Part shown: positions 51,005-59,351 of the stretch, one piece after another
Layout of the letters: each line of letters opens with the position of its first letter
Numbering within the stretch: the first letter of the stretch is position 1
Assembly: GCA_000350305.1 (NCBI GenBank)
Contig: CP002916.1
Span: 124,001-188,000 of the forward strand
Source of the DNA: Thermoplasmatales archaeon BRNA1
Lineage (GTDB): Archaea > Thermoplasmatota > Thermoplasmata > Methanomassiliicoccales > Methanomethylophilaceae
Direction of reading: 5' to 3'
Length of the DNA: 64,000 nucleotides
Program-made: the position numbers and the translations under genes
The notes under the pieces: generated by a model
What the model was told of the DNA's origin: nothing
The model's input: the letters and a program-made list of their open reading frames with translations, nothing else
Database searches by the model: none

Positions 51005-52515
51005 AGCTCAGAGCAGTATCGACCGACGCGCTGTCGGGTGCGGCAGTAGCCTGTCTGGATCCGTCGGACGCCATGGAGATCGGGGTGAAGGAGAACGAGA
51101 GGATGCACATCGTCGGCCCGAAGTCCGAGGTCACGGTGTTCACCATCCTGTCTGAGAAACTAATCGAGCCCGGGACCGTTGCCGTCCCATCGGGCATCAT
51201 GAAGAGGATCGGCGCCAGCGAGGGGGACATTCTTTCCGTCACGTTCAACCCCAGTCCGGAGTCCGTGCGTTCCATCCGCCGCAAGATGGACGGGCTGGTA
51301 CTGGATCCCGCCGAGATATCCGCGGTGGTGAAGGACATCTACGGAGGCAATCTTTCGGGCATCGAGGTCTCCGCATGGCTCACCGCCCTGTACATCAACG
51401 GGATGAACATCGACGAGATCGCCGCCTTCGCCGTCGCGATGGTCGACACCGGCGACAGGGTCAAGTTCGACCGTTCCCCGGTGTTCGACTTCCACAGCAT
51501 GGGAGGGGTCCCCGGAAACAAGATCACGCCCATCGTCGTATCCATCGTCGCCGCTGCCGGCCTGATGATACCCAAGACGTCTTCCAGGGCCATCAGCAGC
51601 GCCTGCGGCACTTCCGATTTCGTGGAGTTGTTCTGTCCCGTAGAGGTGGATGCCCAGCAGCTCTCCGAGATCGGGGAGAACGTCGGCGGGGCATTCGTCT
51701 GGGGAGGCAGCATGAACATCGCTCCCGTGGACGATATCGTGATCAAGATTGAGCACCCGCTCGGCATCAATCCCCGGGCCCAGATGCTCGCCAGCATCAT
51801 CAGCAAGAAACTGGCCATCGGTGCGCAGTACCTCCTGGTGGACATTCCCACCGGGAGCGGTACCAAGGTCAAGACCCTGGACGAGGCAAGGGCATACGCC
51901 AGGGACTTCATGGATCTGGGAGACAAGCTAGGAATACACATCGAGTGCGCGATCACCTATGCGGACCAGCCCATCGGCAGTGCCGTGGGTCCCGCACTGG
52001 AGGCCAGGGAGTGCCTGAGAATCCTGGAAGGTTACGAGCATCCCGCAAGCGTCATCGAGAAGGCCTGCGAGTGCGCGGGGATCGTCCTCGAGATGGGAGG
52101 ATTCAGCAATGGCGTCGCCAAGGCGCACGAGATCCTCTCGTCCGGAGCCGCCCTCAAGAAGTTCAAGGAGATCGTAGCGGCTCAGGGAGGCAACCCCGAC
52201 CAGACCTCCGAGGACATCCCCCTCGGACAGTTCACCGCCGACATCGCCGCCCGCCAGTCCGGCTACGTGCACAGCATCGACAACAAGGAGGTCGTCGCCA
52301 TCGCCAAGGCCCTGGGCGCCCCCACGGACAAGGGCGCCGGAATGCTCCTTCTGAAGAAGAAGGGGCAGAGAGTGGAGCAGGGCGACGTCCTGTTCCAGCT
52401 GTTCGCGGACAACAAGACCAAGCTCGACCGCGCCAAGGACCTGGCGGAGAGATACAACCCCGTCCGCATCGAGGGGATGCTCCTCAAGCACGTGACGGCC
52501 ATCCAGCCAAGGTGA
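51001..52515 (+). CDS. deoA: AMP phosphorylase
   Basis: 504 aa. It phosphorolyses AMP (also CMP, UMP) to ribose 1,5-bisphosphate and base. N-terminal archaeal extension (1-~85) of cradle-loop type, then a pyrimidine-nucleoside-phosphorylase core: MGGVPGNKITPIVVSIVAAAG, TSSRAISSACGTSDF and DIPTGSGTKV. Overlaps rbcL by 4 bases (ATGA), giving the complete isomerase-RuBisCO-phosphorylase pathway in one operon. Ends with GGTGA, which also serves as ribosome-binding site of the next gene. Confidence 0.96.
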   Translation: MKLRAVSTDALSGAAVACLDPSDAMEIGVKENERMHIVGPKSEVTVFTILSEKLIEPGTVAVPSGIMKRIGASEGDILSVTFNPSPESVRSIRRKMDGLVLDPAEISAVVKDIYGGNLSGIEVSAWLTALYINGMNIDEIAAFAVAMVDTGDRVKFDRSPVFDFHSMGGVPGNKITPIVVSIVAAAGLMIPKTSSRAISSACGTSDFVELFCPVEVDAQQLSEIGENVGGAFVWGGSMNIAPVDDIVIKIEHPLGINPRAQMLASIISKKLAIGAQYLLVDIPTGSGTKVKTLDEARAYARDFMDLGDKLGIHIECAITYADQPIGSAVGPALEARECLRILEGYEHPASVIEKACECAGIVLEMGGFSNGVAKAHEILSSGAALKKFKEIVAAQGGNPDQTSEDIPLGQFTADIAARQSGYVHSIDNKEVVAIAKALGAPTDKGAGMLLLKKKGQRVEQGDVLFQLFADNKTKLDRAKDLAERYNPVRIEGMLLKHVTAIQPR

Positions 52516-52519
52516 GTCC

Positions 52520-53326
52520 CTGCCTGCCGCCTTCTGCCTCACGGTGGACGTCGACCGCGACGCCAACATCAAGCTGGAAGGCCAGGCGGCCGCCGGCTCG
52601 CTGGACAGAGGGGAGGGCACATCTCCCCGTTTTTCGTCAAGCATCAAGGGCCTGGGTCTTTTGGCGGACCTGCTCGACGAGATGGGCATCCCCGCCACAT
52701 TCTTCTGCGAGGGGCGCACCCTGGAGGAGATGAGGGACAGCGCCGGCATCCTCGACGGGTTCGAGATCGGCGTCCACGGATACGACCACGAGTTCCTCCC
52801 GGGCATGATCCGTCCGGATGCGATATCCGCGGTAGAGCACGGGTGCCAGGCGATCAGGGACGTCACCGGCAGGAACCCCACCTGCTTCCGTGCCCCGTAC
52901 ATGAAGCAGCCCCGCGACATAGCCGATTTCCTGAAGAACACCGGCATAAGGGTGGACTCATCCACATACGCCCAGGCCGACAGGTGCATCCCGTCCATGC
53001 TCCCGGGCTACGTCGTGGAGATCCCGGTGACCGAAGGCAGGGACATCAACGGCAAGAGCGTGTCCGCATACCTGTGGCCGATGCACGAGGGGAAGCGCAA
53101 CCCCCTCGATTATTCCGACCTGGCAGGATGCGTCCCCGAAGAGGGGTGTTTCGTCCTAGCGGACCATAGCTGGCACATTTGTGAGCTGAGGGAGAGGGGG
53201 GTTCTTTCGGAAGAGGATGTGAAGGAGAATCTTGAGCTCGAGAGAAGGGCCCTGCAGGGCATCCTCGACGCGGGTCTGGAACCCATGACCATATCGGACG
53301 CATCCCGTTTGGCGTCTCCCTACTGA
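52520..53326 (+). CDS. Polysaccharide deacetylase-family protein
   Basis: 268 aa from CTG 52520. NodB-type barrel: first strand FCLTVDVDRDAN with the catalytic/metal Asp, GVHGYDHEFLP (metal His pair), RAPYMKQPRDI and the late ADHSWHI. A GTG at 52544 would remove part of the first strand, so I choose the CTG, 4 bases after GGTGA of the previous gene's end. Substrate unknown: it could act on cell-surface sugars or another N-acetylated compound. Its place at the end of the AMP-pathway operon is unexplained. Contains CTGGCACATTTG at 53170. Confidence 0.8.
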   Translation: MPAAFCLTVDVDRDANIKLEGQAAAGSLDRGEGTSPRFSSSIKGLGLLADLLDEMGIPATFFCEGRTLEEMRDSAGILDGFEIGVHGYDHEFLPGMIRPDAISAVEHGCQAIRDVTGRNPTCFRAPYMKQPRDIADFLKNTGIRVDSSTYAQADRCIPSMLPGYVVEIPVTEGRDINGKSVSAYLWPMHEGKRNPLDYSDLAGCVPEEGCFVLADHSWHICELRERGVLSEEDVKENLELERRALQGILDAGLEPMTISDASRLASPY

Positions 53327-53347
53327 CGCGCGCGACTATTATATAAC
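53327..53347 (+). promoter_or_regulatory. folD promoter with CGCGCGCG tract
   Basis: CGCGCGCG (53327-53334) directly upstream of TATA CTATTATATAAC (53336-53347), which lies 28-39 bases before the folD ATG. Confidence 0.55.
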
Positions 53348-53374
53348 GGTCGGGCTTTGTGGTTTCCGATACAG

Positions 53375-54259
53375 ATGACGGCCAACCTTATTCTCGGAAA
53401 GGAAGTGTCGGAAGAGATCTACGCGGAGCTCAGGCAGCGCATCGAGGCCCTGAAGTCCAAGGGAATCATGCCCGGACTCGCGGTCGTGCTCGTCGGGGAG
53501 GATCCCGCATCCCAGGTCTACGTCAGGATGAAAGGCAAGAAGTGCGAGGAGCTCGGAATGCATTCCGTGACCATCGTCATGCCCGAGTCCACCACCCAGG
53601 AGGGGCTCCTGGCCAAGGTGGCCGAGCTCAATGCCGACAAGAGCATCGACGGATTCCTCGTCCAGCTCCCCCTGCCGAAGCACATCGACGAGAACGCGAT
53701 CATCAACGCCATCGACCCTGCCAAGGATGTCGACTGCTTCCACCCGTTCAACGTGGGTAAGATGCTCATCGGGGAGCCCGACTTCATGCCCGCGACCCCC
53801 GCAGGTGTCCAGCAGATGCTCATCCGCCGCAACATCGAGACCAAGGGCAAACACGTGGTCGTCGTGGGAAGGAGCAACATCGTCGGCAAGCCCATGGCAG
53901 CCATCATGATGCAGAAGGGCAAGGGGGCCGACTCCACCGTCACCGTCACCAACTCCAGGACCGAGAACCTGGCAGAGATCACCCGTACCGCGGACATCCT
54001 CATCGTCGCCATCGGCAAGCCGAAGTTCGTCACCGCCGACATGGTGAAGGAGGGTGCCGTGGTCATCGACGTCGGAACCAACAGGGTCGACGACCCCGCC
54101 GCGAAGAACGGCAGCCGCCTGGTCGGAGACGTGGACTTCGACGCCGTCGAGAAGAAGGCCAGCTACATCACCCCCGTACCCGGAGGAGTGGGCCCCATGA
54201 CCATCTGCATGCTCATGGCTAACGCAGTCCACGCGGCCGAGAGGAGGGGCAGCCAATGA
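53375..54259 (+). CDS. folD: Methylenetetrahydrofolate dehydrogenase/cyclohydrolase
   Basis: 294 aa. Interconverts methylene-, methenyl- and formyl-tetrahydrofolate. Motifs: VGEDPASQVYVRMKGKKCEELG (catalytic Lys in the YxxxK type), VQLPLPKHI, and VVVVGRSNIVGKPMA, ending in TPVPGGVGPMT. Indicates that this methanogen has a folate-linked one-carbon pool, needed for PurH. The stop overlaps kptA (ATGA). ATG chosen from TATA spacing; an in-frame upstream ATG would precede the transcript start. Confidence 0.95.
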   Translation: MTANLILGKEVSEEIYAELRQRIEALKSKGIMPGLAVVLVGEDPASQVYVRMKGKKCEELGMHSVTIVMPESTTQEGLLAKVAELNADKSIDGFLVQLPLPKHIDENAIINAIDPAKDVDCFHPFNVGKMLIGEPDFMPATPAGVQQMLIRRNIETKGKHVVVVGRSNIVGKPMAAIMMQKGKGADSTVTVTNSRTENLAEITRTADILIVAIGKPKFVTADMVKEGAVVIDVGTNRVDDPAAKNGSRLVGDVDFDAVEKKASYITPVPGGVGPMTICMLMANAVHAAERRGSQ

Positions 54260-54906
54260 TCAACGAGTGCGAGCAGCACGGATACTACCGCGACGACTAC
54301 TGCCCCGTCTGCGGCGAGAAGGGGAAGTTCGTCATGAGCGACTTCGAGGTCGAGAAGCTCGGCCGTACCCTGGCAGCCGTCCTCCGCCACGGGAAGTACG
54401 ACCTCGAGATGGACCCCCAGGGATTCGTCGACATGAGGGACATCATCTCCATAGTGAAGGAGAACAACCCCCGCATGAAATGGCTCAGGTCCCGTCACAT
54501 CGAGGCTCTGGCACTCACCGATCCCAAGGGTCGCTACCAGATCCGCGGACATAACATCCGCGCCACTTACGGGCACACGATCAAACTGGACCTCCAGCTC
54601 CCTACCGACCGCGTCCCCGCATACCTCTACTATCCCGTCTCCGAGGAGGAGGGGGACATAATCATGGAGACCGGCATCAGGCCGACCGACAGGGCGATGG
54701 TGCACCTGTCCGCCACCTACAGGGATGCCGTGAACGCCGGGAGGGCACACCTCGACGACCCCCTGATCCTGGAGGTCGACACCGAGGCGTGCGCCGAGGC
54801 CGGACACCCCATCGGTCGTGCGGCGAAGACCGTCTACCTCTGCGACATGGTCCCCGCGGACTGCGTCTACGAGGCAGAGCCCCCGGACTCCGGAGAGGAC
54901 GACTGA
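54256..54906 (+). CDS. kptA: RNA 2'-phosphotransferase Tpt1/KptA with N-terminal zinc ribbon
   Basis: 216 aa. KptA removes 2'-phosphates from RNA using NAD, releasing ADP-ribose 1'',2''-cyclic phosphate. The core has LAAVLRHGKYDLEMDPQGFVD, then RGHNIRATYGHTIKLDL, LYYPVSEE and HLSATYRDAVNAGR. The N-terminal 25 residues form a zinc ribbon (CEQHGYYRDDYCPVCG) seen in some archaeal members. Coupled to folD by 4-base overlap. Confidence 0.92.
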   Translation: MINECEQHGYYRDDYCPVCGEKGKFVMSDFEVEKLGRTLAAVLRHGKYDLEMDPQGFVDMRDIISIVKENNPRMKWLRSRHIEALALTDPKGRYQIRGHNIRATYGHTIKLDLQLPTDRVPAYLYYPVSEEEGDIIMETGIRPTDRAMVHLSATYRDAVNAGRAHLDDPLILEVDTEACAEAGHPIGRAAKTVYLCDMVPADCVYEAEPPDSGEDD

Positions 54907-54931
54907 AATCCATTGCAATCTGAGGAATCAT

Positions 54932-55882
54932 ATGGTAACCACACTCACACCCGACGAGGTCAGGAAGAAGTACGGGCAGATGTTCAACAAGGCCCTCATA
55001 ACCATGGTCGACGAGAAGGCGGGGAAGGCCCGCATCATCGAGACCTGTTCAGCAAAGGGGCCTGCCGAATGGGACATGGTTAACCGCCGCAGAACCGGCG
55101 GGGTGATCGACGTCATCAACATGTCGGGAACCACCATGGTCATGGACTGCACCATCGGCGAGAGGGACATCAGGTTCGGACCCGCCTCAGCAGACTTGGG
55201 AGGGCAGGGAATCAAAGCCCTTAGGGTCGAGGGCGACGAGGTGCGCACGACCTGGTACGGCATCGCCGGGGCCAGCGTTGGCATCGGAGCATGCCTTCCT
55301 CAGAACCCCGATGTCATCCGCACGGAGTATCCCGACGATTTCAGGATGGGCGGGGGATTCGAGGCCCACGTCGACATCATCACTCCCAAACTCGTCCGCG
55401 TCATCATCGGCGTCGACGATACCGACACCAAGGAGAAGGGGGCCACCTGGGCCACCGCCCTCGCCATGGCAAGGGACTGCCCCATCGGGAAGTTCATGGA
55501 ACACAAGCTGATCCAGCTGAACCCCAAGGCTCCCAACAAGACCACCAACTGCGTCGCGTCCGCGGTCTCCTTCGCCGTGAAGGAGAAGGACATCCCGGCA
55601 CTCATCGAGTTCTGCCACGGATACATCAAGGAGCATTCCTACTCCGAGGACGCCGTCATGACCGTCTTCCAGGGGCTCGAGATCCCCAAGGCGCTCACCG
55701 ACTTCGGATGGAGCGCCAAGAGTGTCATGTATCAGAAGAGGGATGCGGAGAAGGTCGCCTCCGAGAACGGCGTCCAGATCATGCGCGTCACCGGCTGCGG
55801 CGGCATCATAGGGGCCGTCGCCGCCATAGGGTGCTTCGACCTCGGTCTCGAGGCCGCGGGCGTCCCCGAGGATTTCCAGTGA
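54932..55882 (+). CDS. Methanogenesis marker protein 11
   Basis: 316 aa. Contains IGVDDTDTKEKGATWATALAMAR (a TiaS/DUF1743-like nucleotide-binding segment) and a C-terminal MRVTGCGGIIGAVAAIGCFDLGLEA, as in the marker 11 family found in methanogens; function unknown. It begins 25 bases after kptA with GAGGA and has a normal length. The neighbouring uppS starts within 10 bases. Confidence 0.88.
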   Translation: MVTTLTPDEVRKKYGQMFNKALITMVDEKAGKARIIETCSAKGPAEWDMVNRRRTGGVIDVINMSGTTMVMDCTIGERDIRFGPASADLGGQGIKALRVEGDEVRTTWYGIAGASVGIGACLPQNPDVIRTEYPDDFRMGGGFEAHVDIITPKLVRVIIGVDDTDTKEKGATWATALAMARDCPIGKFMEHKLIQLNPKAPNKTTNCVASAVSFAVKEKDIPALIEFCHGYIKEHSYSEDAVMTVFQGLEIPKALTDFGWSAKSVMYQKRDAEKVASENGVQIMRVTGCGGIIGAVAAIGCFDLGLEAAGVPEDFQ

Positions 55883-55891
55883 GTGGTTGAA

Positions 55892-56674
55892 ATGACTTCC
55901 AACTCCAGCATCATCAAGAGACAGGTGTACTCGTCGTACGAGCACAAGCTGGAGAAGGAGGTCGCCGAGGGCCCCGTCCCTAAGCACCTGGGCATCATCA
56001 TGGACGGCAACCGCCGTTACGCCAAGGAGTTCCTGGGCGACAACATCGACGAGGGACATGAGCTCGGGGAGAAGAAGATCGAGGACGTCATCGACTGGTG
56101 TTTCGACCTGGGGATTAGGTACGTCACGGTCTTCGCGTTCTCCTCCGAGAACTTCAAGCGCGATGCCGAGGAGGTCGATTTCCTGATGGACCTGGCGGAG
56201 AACTCCTTCCTGATGATGGCGGACAATCCCAAGATCCACGCCAACAAGGTCAGGATCAGGGCCATCGGTCAGATAGACAAGCTCCCCGAGAACGTTCGCA
56301 AGGCCATAGCCTATGCCGACGAGAGGACGAGCTCCTACTCCGATTTCGTCGTGAGCGTATGCATCGCATACGGCGGCAGGCAGGAGATCGTGGCCGCAGT
56401 CAGGGAGATCGCGAAGAAGATCCAGAACGGGGAGATCCAGCCCGACGATATCGACGAGGAGATGCTGTCCCTTCACATGTACACATCCGACATCCCCGAC
56501 CCGGACCTCATCCTGAGGACCTCGGGCGAGGTGAGGGTATCCAACTTCCTCCTCTGGCAGCTGGCCTATTCGGAACTCTATTTCACCGACGTCTACTGGC
56601 CCGGATTCCGCCGCATCGATCTGCTAAGGGCGATCAGGACCTACCAGCAGCGCGTCAGACGCTACGGGAGCTGA
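55892..56674 (+). CDS. uppS: Cis-prenyltransferase (undecaprenyl/dolichyl diphosphate synthase type)
   Basis: 260 aa. Makes long polyprenyl diphosphate as sugar carrier lipid. Signatures: GIIMDGNRRYAKE (catalytic Asp), FAFSSENFKR, VSVCIAYGGRQEIVAA, and DLILRTSGEVRVSNFLLWQ. An in-frame GTG three codons upstream is the alternative start. Located between marker protein 11 and the radical SAM gene, with 3 bases to the latter. Confidence 0.94.
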   Translation: MTSNSSIIKRQVYSSYEHKLEKEVAEGPVPKHLGIIMDGNRRYAKEFLGDNIDEGHELGEKKIEDVIDWCFDLGIRYVTVFAFSSENFKRDAEEVDFLMDLAENSFLMMADNPKIHANKVRIRAIGQIDKLPENVRKAIAYADERTSSYSDFVVSVCIAYGGRQEIVAAVREIAKKIQNGEIQPDDIDEEMLSLHMYTSDIPDPDLILRTSGEVRVSNFLLWQLAYSELYFTDVYWPGFRRIDLLRAIRTYQQRVRRYGS

Positions 56675-56677
56675 GCG

Positions 56678-58411
56678 ATGGCGAAGTACGACGTCGTGTT
56701 CCTCCACGCGCCCAGCGTTTACGATTTCAGGAAGAAGCCCATTTTCTACGGGCCGGTCAGCGACGTCATCCCGTCATCCCCGGTATTCGAGATGTACCCC
56801 ATCGGGTTCATGACCATCTCCGCGCACCTCATGGCCGCCGGATTCAGGGCCCGCATCGTGAACATCGCCAACCTCATGCTCAGCAGCGAGAAGTTCGATG
56901 CCGAGAAGAAGATCAGGGGCCTGGATGCTACCGTATTCGCCATCGATCTGCACTGGATGCCGCATGCCCACGGTGCGATAGAGCTAGCCAAGATCGTCAA
57001 GAAGTATCATCCGGACGCCAAGGTGGAGTTCGGAGGGTTCACCTCGTCCTACTTCTACGACGAGCTCATCCGCAGGCCGGAGATCGACCTGGTGATGAGG
57101 GGGGACACCACCGAGGAGCCCACCGTTAGGATGATGCAGGCCCTCGAGAGAGGGGACGACCTGTCATCCGTACCGAACCTCGTCTGGAAGGACGCCGGGG
57201 GCAAAGTGCACGACAACGGCGTGACCTGGTCCCTTACGGATCTGGACTCGGTGATATTCGATTACGGCGTCATGATCAAAGGCGTCATGAAGACCATGGA
57301 CATCAAGGGCTCCCTCCCGTGGAACAACTGGGCGAAGGTCCCCCTGACCTCCGTCTTCACCGTCCGCGGCTGCAGCGTTAACTGCGCCGAGTGCGGAGGG
57401 TCCCATTACGCCAACAGGAAGGTGGTCTGCAGGAGCCGTCCCGCATTCCGCAGCCCCGAGAAGCTCGTGGAGGACATGGAGGGCATCCAGGACTACATGA
57501 AGGCTCCTATCTTCATCGTCGGGGACATCAGGCAGGCGGGACAGGATTACTGCGACCGTCTCCTCAAGGCGGCCCGCGAGAGCGGCATCAGGAACCACGT
57601 CGTGATCGAGCTGTTCAACGGCGCCGGAGGGGAACACTTCTCCAAGATCGACCATGCGTTTCAGGGCGGATGGAGCATCGAGTTCTCCCCCGATTCCTAT
57701 GACGAAATAGTACGTCTGGCACTCGGTAAGGGATATACCAACGACGCCATCGATAAGACCATTCCCGCGGCCTTCGGCAACGGCTGTTCAAGGCTGGACC
57801 TCTTCTTCATGACCGGCCTTCCCAAGCAGACCCGCGAGTCCGCTCTCGATACCGCCAAGGGCGCGGAACACCTCTGGTCCCTCGTGGACAGGGATGCGGG
57901 GCTGTTCATCTATGACGCTCCTTTCGCACCTTTCGTCGATCCCGGGAGCAGGGCATTCGAGGAGCCCGAGAAATGGGGCTACAAGCTCCGCGCACGCACC
58001 CTCGAGGACCACAGGAAGCTCCTGGACAGCCCCTCATGGAAGCACGTCCTCTCCTACGAGACGGAGTTCATGACCCGCGACGACATAGGGGAGGTCTCCT
58101 ACGATGCCGCGCTCGTCCTCACGGATGCGGAGATGCACTCCGGAAGGATCTCCGAGGGAGCCGCGAGGGAAAGGAACGACCGCACCGAGATCGCCCGCGA
58201 TATGATGCACAAAGTCGACGAGGCCCTGAGGCTCCAGGACCCGGAGGAGCGCGACGCGCGCCTGTGGGAGATCAAGGACGAAGGCGTCAGGCTGATGGAC
58301 AACACCATCACCAACAAGAACAACCTCGATTGGCACTCCGGTTCGATCTGGAGGAATGCACCCCGCGTGGGGATCGGGGTGATGAAGAACATGTTCCGCG
58401 GCAGGCGTTGA
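56678..58411 (+). CDS. B12-binding/radical SAM protein, Ta0216 family
   Basis: 577 aa. N-terminal cobalamin-binding-like Rossmann part (MYPIGFMTISAHLMAAGF; VEFGGFTSSYF), then the radical SAM motif C232, C236, C239 (RGCSVNCAECGG). Such B12 radical SAM proteins often transfer methyl groups to unreactive carbons. This type is shared by Thermoplasmata and sits right behind uppS, so a role in polyprenol or lipid modification is worth considering (inference). TCTGGCAC copy at 57715-57722. Confidence 0.85.
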   Translation: MAKYDVVFLHAPSVYDFRKKPIFYGPVSDVIPSSPVFEMYPIGFMTISAHLMAAGFRARIVNIANLMLSSEKFDAEKKIRGLDATVFAIDLHWMPHAHGAIELAKIVKKYHPDAKVEFGGFTSSYFYDELIRRPEIDLVMRGDTTEEPTVRMMQALERGDDLSSVPNLVWKDAGGKVHDNGVTWSLTDLDSVIFDYGVMIKGVMKTMDIKGSLPWNNWAKVPLTSVFTVRGCSVNCAECGGSHYANRKVVCRSRPAFRSPEKLVEDMEGIQDYMKAPIFIVGDIRQAGQDYCDRLLKAARESGIRNHVVIELFNGAGGEHFSKIDHAFQGGWSIEFSPDSYDEIVRLALGKGYTNDAIDKTIPAAFGNGCSRLDLFFMTGLPKQTRESALDTAKGAEHLWSLVDRDAGLFIYDAPFAPFVDPGSRAFEEPEKWGYKLRARTLEDHRKLLDSPSWKHVLSYETEFMTRDDIGEVSYDAALVLTDAEMHSGRISEGAARERNDRTEIARDMMHKVDEALRLQDPEERDARLWEIKDEGVRLMDNTITNKNNLDWHSGSIWRNAPRVGIGVMKNMFRGRR

Positions 58412-58422
58412 CGCCCGCCGCG
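58397..58422. terminator. Hairpin between the radical SAM gene and proC
   Basis: CGCGGCAGGCGT-TG-ACGCCCGCCGCG with one mismatch, followed by TTTTGAGTTTTAC on the + side; serves two convergent genes. Confidence 0.65.
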
Positions 58423-58431
58423 TTTTGAGTT

Positions 58432-59274
58432 TTACTGTTTGCCCATCTCGACGGAGCGGGCGACGGTGGCATCGACGCATCTGACGACGGTGCCCTCGAA
58501 TCCCTCCTGCTCCAGGACCTTGCAGCCCTCTATGGTGGTCCCTCCCGGGGAGCAGACACCGTCGATGAGGGCATCGAGGCCCATCCCGGACTCCAGGACC
58601 ATGTGTCCCGCACCGATGAGGGACTGTGCCGCCAGTTTGACGGACTGCTCCTCGGTGAGGCCGTACTTCATGCCTGCCTCGACGAGTCCCCTCGCCATCA
58701 TGTAGATGAACGCGGGGGAGGAGCCTGCGATACCCGTGACGGCATCGAGGTCCTGTTCCCTGACCTGCACGGACAGGCCGATGGCGGCCATGATCGTGTC
58801 GACGGTCTTCCTGTCCTCCTCGGAGCATCCGGGGCCCATGACGTATCCCGCCGCACCCTCGAGCACCATACAGCAATGGTTGGGCATAACACGTACGATC
58901 CTTGCATCTGGCACATATGACTGAAGGGTGTTGATCTTGACTCCCGCCGCGATGCTGATGAGCAGGTGGTTGGAGCCCAGGACGAGCCCCTCCTCATTGA
59001 AGAGGGGAGCGATGTTCTTGGGCTTGCAGGCGAGGACGATGATATCTGCGAGGGGAGCGATGTCAGAGGCCTTCTCATAGACCTTGATTCCGCTCTTCTG
59101 GCTCATGCGTTGTCTCGATGATTCGGTAGGCGCACAGGCGACGATCTCGTCCCTGCTGTAGACCTTCTTGGCGATGAGGCCGTCAATCATCGCGCCGGCC
59201 ATCCTGCCGGCCCCGATGAACCCGATCCTGACACCGGGTTTGGCGGTCTCTTTGACCTTGTCGAGGATTCCCAT
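58432..59274 (-). CDS. proC: Pyrroline-5-carboxylate reductase
   Basis: 280 aa. Last step of proline synthesis. NAD(P) motif IGFIGAGRMAGAMIDGLI at the N-terminus, VRVMPNHC and the GIAGSSPAFIYMMA helix, with a C-terminal SPGGTTIEGCKVLEQEGF signature. ATG 59274 fits the minus-strand TATA AACTATAAGG at 59291-59300. Stop is TAA. A TCTGGCAC copy lies at 58907-58914, in the codons before VRVMPNH. Confidence 0.93.
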   Translation of the reverse strand: MGILDKVKETAKPGVRIGFIGAGRMAGAMIDGLIAKKVYSRDEIVACAPTESSRQRMSQKSGIKVYEKASDIAPLADIIVLACKPKNIAPLFNEEGLVLGSNHLLISIAAGVKINTLQSYVPDARIVRVMPNHCCMVLEGAAGYVMGPGCSEEDRKTVDTIMAAIGLSVQVREQDLDAVTGIAGSSPAFIYMMARGLVEAGMKYGLTEEQSVKLAAQSLIGAGHMVLESGMGLDALIDGVCSPGGTTIEGCKVLEQEGFEGTVVRCVDATVARSVEMGKQ

Positions 59275-59290
59275 GCCCTCAGTCACGCGC

Positions 59291-59300
59291 TCCTTATAGT
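59291..59300 (-). promoter_or_regulatory. proC promoter TATA box
   Basis: AACTATAAGG on the minus strand, 18-27 bases upstream of the proC ATG. The stretch from 59301 to 59350 is A/T-rich and holds no gene. Confidence 0.5.
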
Positions 59301-59351
59301 TAAGGGCGATGAAAATTCTTTTAAGAATATTTAAGTTCAATTAAATTCCTG

